DNA of 64,000 nt, taken from contig OZ024861.1 of the NCBI GenBank assembly GCA_964017155.1, positions 53,024,309 through 53,088,308 on the forward strand. Direction: 5' to 3'. This document shows positions 46,120 to 60,586 of the stretch, piece by piece. How positions within the stretch are numbered: the first letter of the stretch is position 1; the number at the start of each line of letters is the position of its first letter. Source of the DNA: Oasisia sp. SBJ-2009 (Eukaryota > Annelida > Polychaeta > Sabellida > Siboglinidae). The position numbers and the translations under genes were made by a program. The notes under the pieces were generated by a model, which did no database searches, was not told where the DNA came from, and was given only the letters and a program-made list of their open reading frames with translations.

Positions 46120-49100
46120 GTAGACGGATGGGACTTTGTCGTTTTTCTCAGTTTTTCCGACGTATCACCCTGTTAAGGTCGCCAAATGCCTCGCTCGTCG
46201 TCTAATGATTTTATATTAGTGGTTCCTTATTACTCCCGCCGTTTACCCACCGGTCGGCACGGCACGGCACGGAACTTTGTTGAAACAGGTTTAAACAGAA
46301 ATTATCGTTTCCCCAACTGATCCCCGTAGACGGATCGGACTTTGTCGTTTTCCTCGATTTTCCGAAAGTTGGCAAAATGACGCGCACGGCCATTGGGCTT
46401 CCTCGGGAGAGTCGTAGTTACTCCCCGTGCGCGACACACGCCCGAGAAGACCGACCGGCGCGTCGAACTTTGCCGTTTTTCTCGATTCGCAGAACTGATC
46501 CCCCGCAGACGGATATGACAGTCGTTTTCCTCGATTTTCCGAAAGTTGGCCAAATGACGCGCACGGCCATTGCGTTTCCTCGAGAGGGTCGTAGTTACTC
46601 CTCGTGCGCGACACACGCCCGAGAAGACCGACCGGCGCGTCGAACTTTGCCGTTTTTCTCGATTCGCAGAACTGATCCCCCGTAGAAGGATAGGACTTAG
46701 TCGTTTTTCTCGATTTGTTTCCAAAAGTTGGCAAAACGACGCGCCCGGTCGGTCATTCGTCTACATGCACAAGTGATCTCTACCGTCGTCGAGTCCGTCT
46801 TTCCCGTCTCTCTCCCTCCGCCGGCCCGGGCCGGGCCGCGCCGGGCCGGGCCGCGCCGATCAGTTACCGGCGCTCTGCCGGACTTCGGAACGCGACCGGA
46901 GGCAAGGCTTCGGCGCACACGACCGGGCCGGGCTTCGGCATGCGACCGGCGGCCGGGCTTCGGAACGCGACCAGGCTTCGGCGCACACGACCGGGCCAGG
47001 TTTCGGCACGCCGCTTGCTCAACTGATCCCCCGTAGACGGATTCGGACTTTGTCGTCGTTTTCATCGATTTCTCCAACTATCACCCTGTTAAGGTCGCCA
47101 AATGCCTCGTCTCCTCATCTAGCTAGTGTTTCCTTATTACTCCCGCCATTTACCCACCGGTCGGCACGGAATTCTGTTGAAAAGAATGTAGACAGACATT
47201 TACGCTTCCCCAACTGATCCCCCGTAGACGGATCGGACTTTGGCGTCGTTTTCCTCGATTTCTCCAACTATCACCCTGTTAAGGTCGCCAAATGCCTCGT
47301 CACCTCATCTAGTTAGTGTTTCCTTATTACTCCCGCCGTTTACCCGCCGGTCGGTACGGAATTCTGTTGAAAAGAATGTAGACAGACATTTACGCTTCCC
47401 CAACTGATCCCCCGTAGACGGATCGGACTTTGTCGTTTTCCTCGATTTTCCGAAAGTTGGCAAAATGACGCGCACGGCCATTGGGCTTCCTTGGGAGAGT
47501 CGTAGTTACTCCCCGTGCGCGACACACGCCCGAGAAGACCGACCGGCGCGTCGAACTTTGCCGTTTTTCTCGATTCGCAGAACTGATCCCCCGTAGACGG
47601 ATAGGACTTAGTCGTTTTTCTCGATTTGTTTCCAAAAGTTGGCAAAGCGACGTGCCCGGTCGGTCATTCGTCTACATGCACAAGTGATCTCTACCGTCGT
47701 CGAGTCCGTCTTTCCCGTCTCTCTCCCTCCGCCGGCCCGGGCCGGGCCGCGCCGGGCCTGGCCGCGCCGATCAGTTTCCGGCGCTCGGCCGGACTTCGGA
47801 ACGCGACCGGAGGCAAGGCTTCGGCGCACACGACCGGGCCGGGCTTCGGCATGCGACGGGCGGCCGGGCTTCGGAACGCGACCAGGCTTCGGCGCACACG
47901 ACCGGGCCAGGTTTCGGCACGCCGCTTGCTCAACTGATCCCCCGTAGACGGATTCGGACTTTGTCGTCGTTTTCATCGATTTCTCCAACTATCACCCTGT
48001 TAAGGTCGCCAAATGCCTCGTCTCCTCATCTAGCTAGTGTTTCCTTATTACTCCCGCCGTTTACCCGCCGGTCGGTACGGAATTCTGTTGAAAAGAATGT
48101 AGACAGACATTTACGCTTCCCCAACTGATCCCCCGTAGACGGATCGGACTTTGTCGTTTTCCTCGATTTTCCGAAAGTTGGCACAATGACGCGCACGGCC
48201 ATTGTGCTTCCTTGGGAGAGTCGTAGTTACTCCCCGTGCGCGACACACGCCCGAGAAGACCGACCGGCGCGTCGAACTTTGCCGTTTTTCTCGATTCGCA
48301 GAACTGATCCACCGCAGACGGATATGACTTAGTCGTTTTCCTCGATTTTCCGAAAGTTGGCCATATGACGCGCACGGCCATTGTGTTTCCTCGAGAGAGT
48401 CGTAGTTACTCCCCTTGCGCGACACACGCCCGAGAAGACCGACCGGCGCGTCGAACTTTGCCGTTTTTCTCGATTCGCAGAACTGATCCCCCGTAGACGG
48501 ATAGGACTTAGTCGTTTTTCTCGATTTGTTTCCAAAAGTTGGCAAAACGACGCGCCCGGTCGGTCATTCGTCTACATGCACAAGTGATCTCTACCGTCGT
48601 CGAGTCCGTCTTTCCCGTCTCTCTCCCTCCGCCGGCCAGGGCCGGGCCGCGCCGGGCCGGGCCGCGCCGATCAGTTACCGGCGCTCGGCCGGGCTTCGGA
48701 ACGCGACCGGAGGCAAGGCTTCGGCGCACACGACCGGGCCGGGCTTCGGCATGCGACCGGCGGCCGGGCTTCGGAACGCGACCAGGCTTCGGCGCACACG
48801 ACTGGGCCAGGTTTCGGCACGCCGCTTGCTCAACTGATCCCCCGTAGACTGATTCGGACTTTGTCGTCGTTTTCATCGATTTCTCCAACTATCACCCTGT
48901 TAAGGTCGCCAAATGCCTCGTCACCTCATCTAGCTAGTGTTTCCTTATTACTCCCGCCATTTACCCACCGGTCGGCACGGAATTCTGTTGAAAAGAATGT
49001 AGACAGACATTTACGCTTCCCCAACTGATCCCCCGTAGACGGATCGGACTTTGGCGTCGTTTTCCTCTATTTCTCCAACTATCACCCTGTTAAGGTCGCC

Positions 49101-49224
49101 AAATGCCTCGTCACCTCATCTAGTTAGTGGTTCCTTATTACTCCCGCCGTTTACCCGCCGGTCGGTACGGAATTCTGTTGAAAAGAATGTAGACAGACAT
49201 TTACGCTTCCCCAACTGATCCCCC
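46120..49224 (+). repeat. Unit 40: A-B-B-C-D-D-B-C-D-B-B-C-D-D
   Basis: Modules A 46120-46325, B 46326-46504, B 46505-46681 (177 bp), C 46682-47032, D 47033-47223, D 47224-47413, B 47414-47592, C 47593-47943, D 47944-48134, B 48135-48313, B 48314-48492, C 48493-48843, D 48844-49034, D 49035-49224. The middle D is single, unlike the next two long units. Confidence 0.92.
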
Positions 49225-52200
49225 GTAGACGGATGGGACTTTGTCGTTTTTCTCAGTTTTTCCGACGTATCACCCTGTTAAGGTCGCCAAATGCCTCGCT
49301 CGTCGTCTAATGATTTTATATTAGTGGTTCCTTATTACTCCCGCCGTTTACCCACCGGTCGGCACGGCACGGCACGGAACTTTGTTGAAACAGGTTTAAA
49401 CAGAAATTATCGTTTCCCCAACTGATCCCCGTAGACGGATCGGACTTTGTCGTTTTCCTCGATTTTCCGAAAGTTGGCAAAATGACGCGCACGGCCATTG
49501 GGCTTCCTCGGGAGAGTCGTAGTTACTCCCCGTGCGCGACACACGCCCGAGAAGACCGACCGGCGCGTCGAACTTTGCCGTTTTTCTCGATTCGCAGAAC
49601 TGATCCCCCGCAGACGGATATGACAGTCGTTTTCCTCGATTTTCCGAAAGTTGGCCAAATGACGCGCACGGCCATTGCGTTTCCTCGAGAGGGTCGTAGT
49701 TACTCCTCGTGCGCGACACACGCCCGAGAAGACCGACCGGCGCGTCGAACTTTGCCGTTTTTCTCGATTCGCAGAACTGATCCCCCGTAGAAGGATAGGA
49801 CTTAGTCGTTTTTCTCGATTTGTTTCCAAAAGTTGGCAAAACGACGCGCCCGGTCGGTCATTCGTCTACATGCACAAGTGATCTCTACCGTCGTCGAGTC
49901 CGTCTTTCCCGTCTCTCTCCCTCCGCCGGCCCGGGCCGGGCCGCGCCGGGCCGGGCCGCGCCGATCAGTTACCGGCGCTCTGCCGGACTTCGGAACGCGA
50001 CCGGAGGCAAGGCTTCGGCGCACACGACCGGGCCGGGCTTCGGCATGCGACCGGCGGCCGGGCTTCGGAACGCGACCAGGCTTCGGCGCACACGACCGGG
50101 CCAGGTTTCGGCACGCCGCTTGCTCAACTGATCCCCCGTAGACGGATTCGGACTTTGTCGTCGTTTTCATCGATTTCTCCAACTATCACCCTGTTAAGGT
50201 CGCCAAATGCCTCGTCTCCTCATCTAGCTAGTGTTTCCTTATTACTCCCGCCATTTACCCACCGGTCGGCACGGAATTTTGTTGAAAAGAATGTAGACAG
50301 ACATTTACGCTTCCCCAACTGATCCCCCGTAGACGGATCGGACTTTGGCGTCGTTTTCCTCGATTTCTCCAACTATCACCCTGTTAAGGTCGCCAAATGC
50401 CTCGTCACCTCATCTAGTTAGTGTTTCCTTATTACTCCCGCCGTTTACCCGCCGGTCGGTACGGAATTCTGTTGAAAAGAATGTAGACAGACATTTACGC
50501 TTCCCCAACTGATCCCCCGTAGACGGATCGGACTTTGTCGTTTTCCTCGATTTTCCGAAAGTTGGCAAAATGACGCGCACGGCCATTGGGCTTCCTTGGG
50601 AGAGTCGTAGTTACTCCCCGTGCGCGACACACGCCCGAGAAGACCGACCGGCGCGTCGAACTTTGCCGTTTTTCTCGATTCGCAGAACTGATCCCCCGTA
50701 GACGGATAGGACTTAGTCGTTTTTCTCGATTTGTTTCCAAAAGTTGGCAAAGCGACGTGCCCGGTCGGTCATTCGTCTACATGCACAAGTGATCTCTACC
50801 GTCGTCGAGTCCGTCTTTCCCGTCTCTCTCCCTCCGCCGGCCCGGGCCGGGCCGCGCCGGGCCTGGCCGCGCCGATCAGTTTCCGGCGCTCGGCCGGACT
50901 TCGGAACGCGACCGGAGGCAAGGCTTCGGCGCACACGACCGGGCCGGGCTTCGGCATGCGACGGGCGGCCGGGCTTCGGAACGCGACCAGGCTTCGGCGC
51001 ACACGACCGGGCCAGGTTTCGGCACGCCGCTTGCTCAACTGATCCCCCGTAGACGGATTCGGACTTTGTCGTCGTTTTCATCGATTTCTCCAACTATCAC
51101 CCTGTTAAGGTCGCCAAATGCCTCGTCTCCTCATCTAGCTAGTGTTTCCTTATTACTCCCGCCGTTTACCCGCCGGTCGGTACGGAATTCTGTTGAAAAG
51201 AATGTAGACAGACATTTACGCTTCCCCAACTGATCCCCCGTAGACGGATCGGACTTTGGCGTCGTTTTCCTCGATTTCTCCAACTATCACCCTGTTAAGG
51301 TCGCCAAATGCCTCGTCACCTCATCTAGTTAGTGTTTCCTTATTACTCCCGCCGTTTACCCGCCGGTCGGGACGGAATTCTGTTGAAAAGAATGTAGACA
51401 GACATTTACGCTTCCCCAACTGATCCCCCGTAGACGGATCGGACTTTGTCGTTTTCCTCGATTTTCCGAAAGTTGGCACAATGACGCGCACGGCCATTGT
51501 GCTTCCTTGGGAGAGTCGTAGTTACTCCCCGTGCGCGACACACGCCCGAGAAGACCGACCGGCGCGTCGAACTTTGCCGTTTTTCTCGATTCGCAGAACT
51601 GATCCACCGCAGACGGATATGACTTAGTCGTTTTCCTCGATTTTCCGAAAGTTGGCCATATGACGCGCACGGCCATTGTGTTTCCTCGAGAGGGTCGTAG
51701 TTACTCCCCTTGCGCGACACACGCCCGAGAAGACCGTCCAGCGCGTCGAACTTTGCCGTTTTTCTCGATTCGCAGAACTGATCCCCCGTAGACGGATAGG
51801 ACTTAGTCGTTTTTCTCGATTTGTTTCCAAAAGTTGGCAAAACGACGCGCCCGGTCGGTCATTCGTCTACATGCACAAGTAATCTCTACCGTCGTCGAGT
51901 CCGTCTTTGCCGTCTCTCTCCCTCCGCCGGCCAGGGCCTGGCCGCGCCGGGCCGGGCCGCGCCGATCAGTTACCGGCGCTCGGCCGGGCTTCGGAACGCG
52001 ACCGGAGGCAAGGCTTCGGCGCACACGACCGGGCCGGGCTTCGGCATGCGACCGGCGGCCGGGCTTCGGAACGCGACCAGGCTTCGGCGCACACGACTGG
52101 GCCAGGTTTCGGCACGCCGCTTGCTCAACTGATCCCCCGTAGACTGATTCGGATTTTGTCGTCGTTTTCATCGATTTCTCCAACTATCACCCTGTTAAGG

Positions 52201-52519
52201 TCGCCAAATGCCTCGTCACCTCATCTAGCTAGTGTTTCCTTATTACTCCCGCCATTTACCCACCGGTCGGCACGGAATTCTGTTGAAAAGAATGTAGACT
52301 GACATTTACGCTTCCCCAACTGATCCCCCGTAGACGGATCGGACTTTGGCGTCGTTTTCCTCTATTTCTCCAACTATCACCCTGTTAAGGTCGCCAAATG
52401 CCTTGTCACCTCATCTAGTTAGTGGTTCCTTATTACTCCCGCCGTTTACCCGCCGGTCGGTACGGAATTCTGTTGAAAAGAATGTAGACAGACATTTACG
52501 CTTCCCCAACTGATCCCCC
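49225..52519 (+). repeat. Unit 41: A-B-B-C-D-D-B-C-D-D-B-B-C-D-D
   Basis: Modules A 49225-49430, B 49431-49609, B 49610-49786 (177 bp), C 49787-50137, D 50138-50328, D 50329-50518, B 50519-50697, C 50698-51048, D 51049-51239, D 51240-51429, B 51430-51608, B 51609-51787, C 51788-52138 (AAGTAATCTC, CTTTGCCGTC), D 52139-52329, D 52330-52519. Confidence 0.92.
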
Positions 52520-53812
52520 GTAGACGGATGGGACTTTGTCGTTTTTCTCAGTTTTTCCGACGTATCACCCTGTTAAGGTCGCCAAATGCCTCGCTCGTCG
52601 TCTAATGATTTTATATTAGTGGTTCCTTATTACTCCCGCCGTTTACCCACCGGTCGGCACGGCACGGCACGGAACTTTGTTGAAACAGGTTTAAACAGAA
52701 ATTATCGTTTCCCCAACTGATCCCCGTAGACGGATCGGACTTTGTCGTTTTCCTCGATTTTCCGAAAGTTGGCAAAATGACGCGCACGGCCATTGGGCTT
52801 CCTCGGGAGAGTCGTAGTTACTCCCCGTGCGCGACACACGCCCGAGAAGACCGACCGGCGCGTCGAACTTTGCCGTTTTTCTCGATTCGCAGAACTGATC
52901 CCCCGCAGACGGATATGACAGTCGTTTTCCTCGATTTTCCGAAAGTTGGCCAAATGACGCGCACGGCCATTGCGTTTCCTCGAGAGGGTCGTAGTTACTC
53001 CTCGTGCGCGACACACGCCCGAGAAGACCGACCGGCGCGTCGAACTTTGCCGTTTTTCTCGATTCGCAGAACTGATCCCCCGTAGAAGGATAGGACTTAG
53101 TCGTTTTTCTCGATTTGTTTCCAAAAGTTGGCAAAACGACGCGCCCGGTCGGTCATTCGTCTACATGCACAAGTGATCTCTACCGTCGTCGAGTCCGTCT
53201 TTCCCGTCTCTCTCCCTCCGCCGGCCAGGGCCGGGCCGCGCCGGGCCGGGCCGCGCCGATCAGTTACCGGCGCTCGGCCGGGCTTCGGAACGCGACCGGA
53301 GGCAAGGCTTCGGCGCACACGACCGGGCCGGGCTTCGGCATGCGACCGGCGGCCGGGCTTCGGAACGCGACCAGGCTTCGGCGCACACGACTGGGCCAGG
53401 TTTCGGCACGCCGCTTGCTCAACTGATCCCCCGTAGACTGATTCGGACTTTGTCGTCGTTTTCATCGATTTCTCCAACTATCACCCTGTTAAGGTCGCCA
53501 AATGCCTCGTCACCTCATCTAGCTAGTGTTTCCTTATTACTCCCGCCATTTACCCACCGGTCGGCACGGAATTCTGTTGAAAAGAATGTAGACAGACATT
53601 TACGCTTCCCCAACTGATCCCCCGTAGACGGATCGGACTTTGGCGTCGTTTTCCTCGATTTCTCCAACTATCACCTTGTTAAGGTCGCCAAATGCCTCGT
53701 CACCTCATCTAGTTAGTGGTTCCTTATTACTCCCTCCGTTTACCCACCGGTCGGCACGGAATTCTGTTGAAAAGAATGTAGACAGACATTTACGCTTCCC
53801 CAACTGATCCCC
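52520..53812 (+). repeat. Unit 42: A-B-B-C-D-D
   Basis: Modules A 52520-52725, B 52726-52904, B 52905-53081 (177 bp), C 53082-53432, D 53433-53623, D 53624-53812. Confidence 0.93.
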
Positions 53813-56800
53813 GTAGACGGATGGGACTTTGTCGTTTTTCTCAGTTTTTCCGACGTATCACCCTGTTAAGGTCGCCAAATGCCTCGCTCGTCGTCCAATG
53901 ATTTTATATTAGTGGTTCCTTATTACTCCCGCCGTTTACCCACCGGTCGGCACGGCACGGCACGGAACTTTGTTGAAACAGGTTTAAACAGAAATTCTCG
54001 TTTCCCCAACTGATCCCCCGTAGACGGATCGGACTTTGTCGTTTTCCTCGATTTTCCGAAAGTTGGCAAAATGACGCGCACGGCCGTTGCGTTTCCTCGA
54101 GAGGGTCGTAGTTACTCCTCGTGCGCGACACACGCCCGAGAAGACCGACCGGCGCGTCGAACTTTGCCGTTTTTCTCGATTCGCAGAACTGATCCCCCGC
54201 AGACGGATATGACTTAGTCGTTTTCCTCGATTTTCCGAAAGTTGGCCAAATGACGCGCACGGCCATTGCGTTTCCTCGAGAGGGTCGTAGTTACTCCTCG
54301 TGCGCGACACACGCCCAAGAAGACCGACCGGCGCGTCGAACTTTGCCGTTTTTCTCGATTCGCAGAACTGATCCCCCGTAGACGGATAGGACTTAGTCGT
54401 TTTTCTCGATTTGTTTCAAAAAGTTGGCCAAATGACGCGCACGGCCATTGCGTTTCCTCGAGAGAGTCGTAGTTACTCCCCGTGCGCGACACACGCCAGA
54501 GAAGACCGACCGGCGCGTCGAACTTTGCCGTTTTTCTCGATTCGCAGAACTGATCCCCCGTAGACGGATAGGACTTAGTCGTTTTTCTCGATTTGTTTCC
54601 AAAAGTTGGCAAAACGACGCGCCCGGTCGGTCATTCGTCTACATGCACAAGTAATCTCTACCGTCGTCGAGTCCGTCTTTGCCGTCTCTCTCCCTCCGCC
54701 GGCCAGGGCCTGGCCGCGCCGGGCCGGGCCGCGCCGATCAGTTACCGGCGCTCGGCCGGGCTTCGGAACGCGACCGGAGGCAAGGCTTCGGCGCACACGA
54801 CCGGGCCGGGCTTCGGCATGCGACCGGCGGCCGGGCTTCGGAACGCGACCAGGCTTCGGCGCACACGACTGGGCCAGGTTTCGGCACGCCGCTTGCTCAA
54901 CTGATCCCCCGTAGACTGATTCGGATTTTGTCGTCGTTTTCATCGATTTCTCCAACTATCACCCTGTTAAGGTCGCCAAATGCCTCGTCACCTCATCTAG
55001 CTAGTGTTTCCTTATTACTCCCGCCATTTACCCACCGGTCGGCACGGAATTCTGTTGAAAAGAATGTAGACTGACATTTACGCTTCCCCAACTGATCCCC
55101 CGTAGACGGATCGGACTTTGGCGTCGTTTTCCTCGATTTCTCCAACTATCACCCTGTTAAGGTCGCCAAATGCCTCGTCACCTCATCTAGTTAGTGTTTC
55201 CTTATTACTCCCGCCGTTTACCCGCCGGTCGGTACGGAATTCTGTTGAAAAGAATGTAGACAGACATTTACGCTTCCCCAACTGATCCCCCGTAGACGGA
55301 TCGGACTTTGTCGTTTTCCTCGATTTTCCGAAAGTTGGCAAAATGACGCGCACGGCCATTGGGCTTCCTTGGGAGAGTCGTAGTTACTCCCCGTGCGCGA
55401 CACACGCCCGAGAAGACCGACCGGCGCGTCGAACTTTGCCGTTTTTCTCGATTCGCAGAACTGATCCCCCGTAGACGGATAGGACTTAGTCGTTTTTCTC
55501 GATTTGTTTCCAAAAGTTGGCAAAGCGACGTGCCCGGTCGGTCATTCGTCTACATGCACAAGTGATCTCTACCGTCGTCGAGTCCGTCTTTCCCGTCTCT
55601 CTCCCTCCGCCGGCCCGGGCCGGGCCGCGCCGGGCCTGGCCGCGCCGATCAGTTTCCGGCGCTCGGCCGGACTTCGGAACGCGACCGGAGGCAAGGCTTC
55701 GGCGCACACGACCGGGCCGGGCTTCGGCATGCGACGGGCGGCCGGGCTTCGGAACGCGACCAGGCTTCGGCGCACACGACCGGGCCAGGTTTCGGCACGC
55801 CGCTTGCTCAACTGATCCCCCGTAGACGGATTCGGACTTTGTCGTCGTTTTCATCGATTTCTCCAACTATCACCCTGTTAAGGTCGCCAAATGCCTCGTC
55901 TCCTCATCTAGCTAGTGTTTCCTTATTACTCCCGCCGTTTACCCGCCGGTCGGTACGGAATTCTGTTGAAAAGAATGTAGACAGACGTTTACGCTTCCCC
56001 AACTGATCCCCCGTAGACGGATCGGACTTTGGCGTCGTTTTCCTCGATTTCTCCAACTATCACCCTGTTAAGGTCGCCAAATGCCTCGTCACCTCATCTA
56101 GTTAGTGTTTCCTTATTACTCCCGCCGTTTACCCGCCGGTCGGGACGGAATTCTGTTGAAAAGAATGTAGACAGACATTTACGCTTCCCCAACTGATCCC
56201 CCGTAGACGGATCGGACTTTGTCGTTTTCCTCGATTTTCCGAAAGTTGGCACAATGACGCGCACGGCCATTGTGCTTCCTTGGGAGAGTCGTAGTTACTC
56301 CCCGTGCGCGACACACGCCCGAGAAGACCGACCGGCGCGTCGAACTTTGCCGTTTTTCTCGATTCGCAGAACTGATCCACCGCAGACGGATATGACTTAG
56401 TCGTTTTCCTCGATTTTCCGAAAGTTGGCCATATGACGCGCACGGCCATTGTGTTTCCTCGAGAGAGTCGTAGTTACTCCCCTTGCGCGACACACGCCCG
56501 AGAAGACCGACCGGCGCGTCGAACTTTGCCGTTTTTCTCGATTCGCAGAACTGATCCCCCGTAGACGGATAGGACTTAGTCGTTTTTCTCGATTTGTTTC
56601 CAAAAGTTGGCAAAACGACGCGCCCGGTCGGTCATTCGTCTACATGCACAAGTGATCTCTACCGTCGTCGAGTCCGTCTTTCCCGTCTCTCTCCCTCCGC
56701 CGGCCAGGGCCGGGCCGCGCCGGGCCGGGCCGCGCCGATCAGTTACCGGCGCTCGGCCGGGCTTCGGAACGCGACCGGAGGCAAGGCTTCGGCGCACACG

Positions 56801-57292
56801 ACCGGGCCGGGCTTCGGCATGCGACCGGCGGCCGGGCTTCGGAACGCGACCAGGCTTCGGCGCACACGACTGGGCCAGGTTTCGGCACGCCGCTTGCTCA
56901 ACTGATCCCCCGTAGACTGATTCGGACTTTGTCGTCGTTTTCATCGATTTCTCCAACTATCACCCTGTTAAGGTCGCCAAATGCCTCGTCACCTCATCTA
57001 GCTAGTGTTTCCTTATTACTCCCGCCATTTACCCACCGGTCGGCACGGAATTCTGTTGAAAAGAATGTAGACAGACATTTACGCTTCCCCAACTGATCCC
57101 CCGTAGACGGATCGGACTTTGGCGTCGTTTTCCTCTATTTCTCCAACTATCACCCTGTTAAGGTCGCCAAATGCCTCGTCACCTCATCTAGTTAGTGGTT
57201 CCTTATTACTCCCGCCGTTTACCCGCCGGTCGGTACGGAATTCTGTTGAAAAGAATGTAGACAGACATTTACGCTTCCCCAACTGATCCCCC
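53813..57292 (+). repeat. Unit 43: A-B-B-(C/B hybrid)-C-D-D-B-C-D-D-B-B-C-D-D
   Basis: Modules A 53813-54019, B 54020-54198, B 54199-54377, C/B hybrid 54378-54559, C 54560-54910 (AAGTAATCTC), D 54911-55101, D 55102-55291, B 55292-55470, C 55471-55821, D 55822-56012, D 56013-56202, B 56203-56381, B 56382-56560, C 56561-56911, D 56912-57102, D 57103-57292. This is the longest unit of the window, 3,480 bp. Confidence 0.92.
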
Positions 57293-60200
57293 GTAGACGG
57301 ATGGGACTTTGTCGTTTTTCTCAGTTTTTCCGACGTATCACCCTGTTAAGGTCGCCAAATGCCTCGCTCGTCGTCTAATGATTTTATATTAGTGGTTCCT
57401 TATTACTCCCGCCGTTTACCCACCGGTCGGCACGGCACGGCACGGAACTTTGTTGAAACAGGTTTAAACAGAAATTACGTTTCCCCAACTGATCCCCGTA
57501 GACGGATCGGACTTTGTCGTTTTCCTCGATTTTCCGAAAGTTGGCAAAATGACGCGCACGGCCATTGGGCTTCCTCGGGAGAGTCGTAGTTACTCCCCGT
57601 GCGCGACACACGCCCGAGAAGACCGACCGGCGCGTCGAACTTTGCCGTTTTTCTCGATTCGCAGAACTGATCCCCCGCAGACGGATATGACAGTCGTTTT
57701 CCTCGATTTTCCGAAAGTTGGCCAAATGACGCGCACGGCCATTGCGTTTCCTCGAGAGGGTCGTAGTTACTCCTCGTGCGCGACACACGCCCGAGAAGAC
57801 CGACCGGCGCGTCGAACTTTGCCGTTTTTCTCGATTCGCAGAACTGATCCCCCGTAGAAGGATAGGACTTAGTCGTTTTTCTCGATTTGTTTCCAAAAGT
57901 TGGCAAAACGACGCGCCCGGTCGGTCATTCGTCTACATGCACAAGTGATCTCTACCGTCGTCGAGTCCGTCTTTCCCGTCTCTCTCCCTCCGCCGGCCCG
58001 GGCCGGGCCGCGCCGGGCCGGGCCGCGCCGATCAGTTACCGGCGCTCTGCCGGACTTCGGAACGCGACCGGAGGCAAGGCTTCGGCGCACACGACCGGGC
58101 CGGGCTTCGGCATGCGACCGGCGGCCGGGCTTCGGAACGCGACCAGGCTTCGGCGCACACGACCGGGCCAGGTTTCGGCACGCCGCTTGCTCAACTGATC
58201 CCCCGTAGACGGATTCGGACTTTGTCGTCGTTTTCATCGATTTCTCCAACTATCACCCTGTTAAGGTCGCCAAATGCCTCGTCTCCTCATCTAGCTAGTG
58301 TTTCCTTATTACTCCCGCCATTTACCCACCGGTCGGCACGGAATTTTGTTGAAAAGAATGTAGACAGACATTTACGCTTCCCCAACTGATCCCCCGTAGA
58401 CGGATCGGACTTTGGCGTCGTTTTCCTCGATTTCTCCAACTATCACCCTGTTAAGGTCGCCAAATGCCTCGTCACCTCATCTAGTTAGTGTTTCCTTATT
58501 ACTCCCGCCGTTTACCCGCCGGTCGGTACGGAATTCTGTTGAAAAGAATGTAGACAGACATTTACGCTTCCCCAACTGATCCCCCGTAGACGGATCGGAC
58601 TTTGTCGTTTTCCTCGATTTTCCGAAAGTTGGCAAAATGACGCGCACGGCCATTGGGCTTCCTTGGGAGAGTCGTAGTTACTCCCCGTGCGCGACACACG
58701 CCCGAGAAGACCGACCGGCGCGTCGAACTTTGCCGTTTTTCTCGATTCGCAGAACTGATCCCCCGTAGACGGATAGGACTTAGTCGTTTTTCTCGATTTG
58801 TTTCCAAAAGTTGGCAAAGCGACGTGCCCGGTCGGTCATTCGTCTACATGCACAAGTGATCTCTACCGTCGTCGAGTCCGTCTTTCCCGTCTCTCTCCCT
58901 CCGCCGGCCCGGGCCGGGCCGCGCCGGGCCTGGCCGCGCCGATCAGTTTCCGGCGCTCGGCCGGACTTCGGAACGCGACCGGAGGCAAGGCTTCGGCGCA
59001 CACGACCGGGCCGGGCTTCGGCATGCGACGGGCGGCCGGGCTTCGGAACGCGACCAGGCTTCGGCGCACACGACCGGGCCAGGTTTCGGCACGCCGCTTG
59101 CTCAACTGATCCCCCGTAGACGGATTCGGACTTTGTCGTCGTTTTCATCGATTTCTCCAACTATCACCCTGTTAAGGTCGCCAAATGCCTCGTCTCCTCA
59201 TCTAGCTAGTGTTTCCTTATTACTCCCGCCGTTTACCCGCCGGTCGGTACGGAATTCTGTTGAAAAGAATGTAGACAGACATTTACGCTTCCCCAACTGA
59301 TCCCCCGTAGACGGATCGGACTTTGGCGTCGTTTTCCTCGATTTCTCCAACTATCACCCTGTTAAGGTCGCCAAATGCCTCGTCACCTCATCTAGTTAGT
59401 GTTTCCTTATTACTCCCGCCGTTTACCCGCCGGTCGGGACGGAATTCTGTTGAAAAGAATGTAGACAGACATTTACGCTTCCCCAACTGATCCCCCGTAG
59501 ACGGATCGGACTTTGTCGTTTTCCTCGATTTTCCGAAAGTTGGCACAATGACGCGCACGGCCATTGTGCTTCCTTGGGAGAGTCGTAGTTACTCCCCGTG
59601 CGCGACACACGCCCGAGAAGACCGACCGGCGCGTCGAACTTTGCCGTTTTTCTCGATTCGCAGAACTGATCCACCGCAGACGGATATGACTTAGTCGTTT
59701 TCCTCGATTTTCCGAAAGTTGGCCATATGACGCGCACGGCCATTGTGTTTCCTCGAGAGGGTCGTAGTTACTCCCCTTGCGCGACACACGCCCGAGAAGA
59801 CCGTCCAGCGCGTCGAACTTTGCCGTTTTTCTCGATTCGCAGAACTGATCCCCCGTAGACGGATAGGACTTAGTCGTTTTTCTCGATTTGTTTCCAAAAG
59901 TTGGCAAAACGACGCGCCCGGTCGGTCATTCGTCTACATGCACAAGTAATCTCTACCGTCGTCGAGTCCGTCTTTGCCGTCTCTCTCCCTCCGCCGGCCA
60001 GGGCCTGGCCGCGCCGGGCCGGGCCGCGCCGATCAGTTACCGGCGCTCGGCCGGGCTTCGGAACGCGACCGGAGGCAAGGCTTCGGCGCACACGACCGGG
60101 CCGGGCTTCGGCATGCGACCGGCGGCCGGGCTTCGGAACGCGACCAGGCTTCGGCGCACACGACTGGGCCAGGTTTCGGCACGCCGCTTGCTCAACTGAT

Positions 60201-60586
60201 CCCCCGTAGACTGATTCGGATTTTGTCGTCGTTTTCATCGATTTCTCCAACTATCACCCTGTTAAGGTCGCCAAATGCCTCGTCACCTCATCTAGCTAGT
60301 GTTTCCTTATTACTCCCGCCATTTACCCACCGGTCGGCACGGAATTCTGTTGAAAAGAATGTAGACTGACATTTACGCTTCCCCAACTGATCCCCCGTAG
60401 ACGGATCGGACTTTGGCGTCGTTTTCCTCTATTTCTCCAACTATCACCCTGTTAAGGTCGCCAAATGCCTTGTCACCTCATCTAGTTAGTGGTTCCTTAT
60501 TACTCCCGCCGTTTACCCGCCGGTCGGTACGGAATTCTGTTGAAAAGAATGTAGACAGACATTTACGCTTCCCCAACTGATCCCCC
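57293..60586 (+). repeat. Unit 44: A-B-B-C-D-D-B-C-D-D-B-B-C-D-D
   Basis: Modules A 57293-57497 (one base shorter, AAATTACG), B 57498-57676, B 57677-57853 (177 bp), C 57854-58204, D 58205-58395, D 58396-58585, B 58586-58764, C 58765-59115, D 59116-59306, D 59307-59496, B 59497-59675, B 59676-59854, C 59855-60205, D 60206-60396, D 60397-60586. Copy of unit 41 at +8,067. Confidence 0.92.
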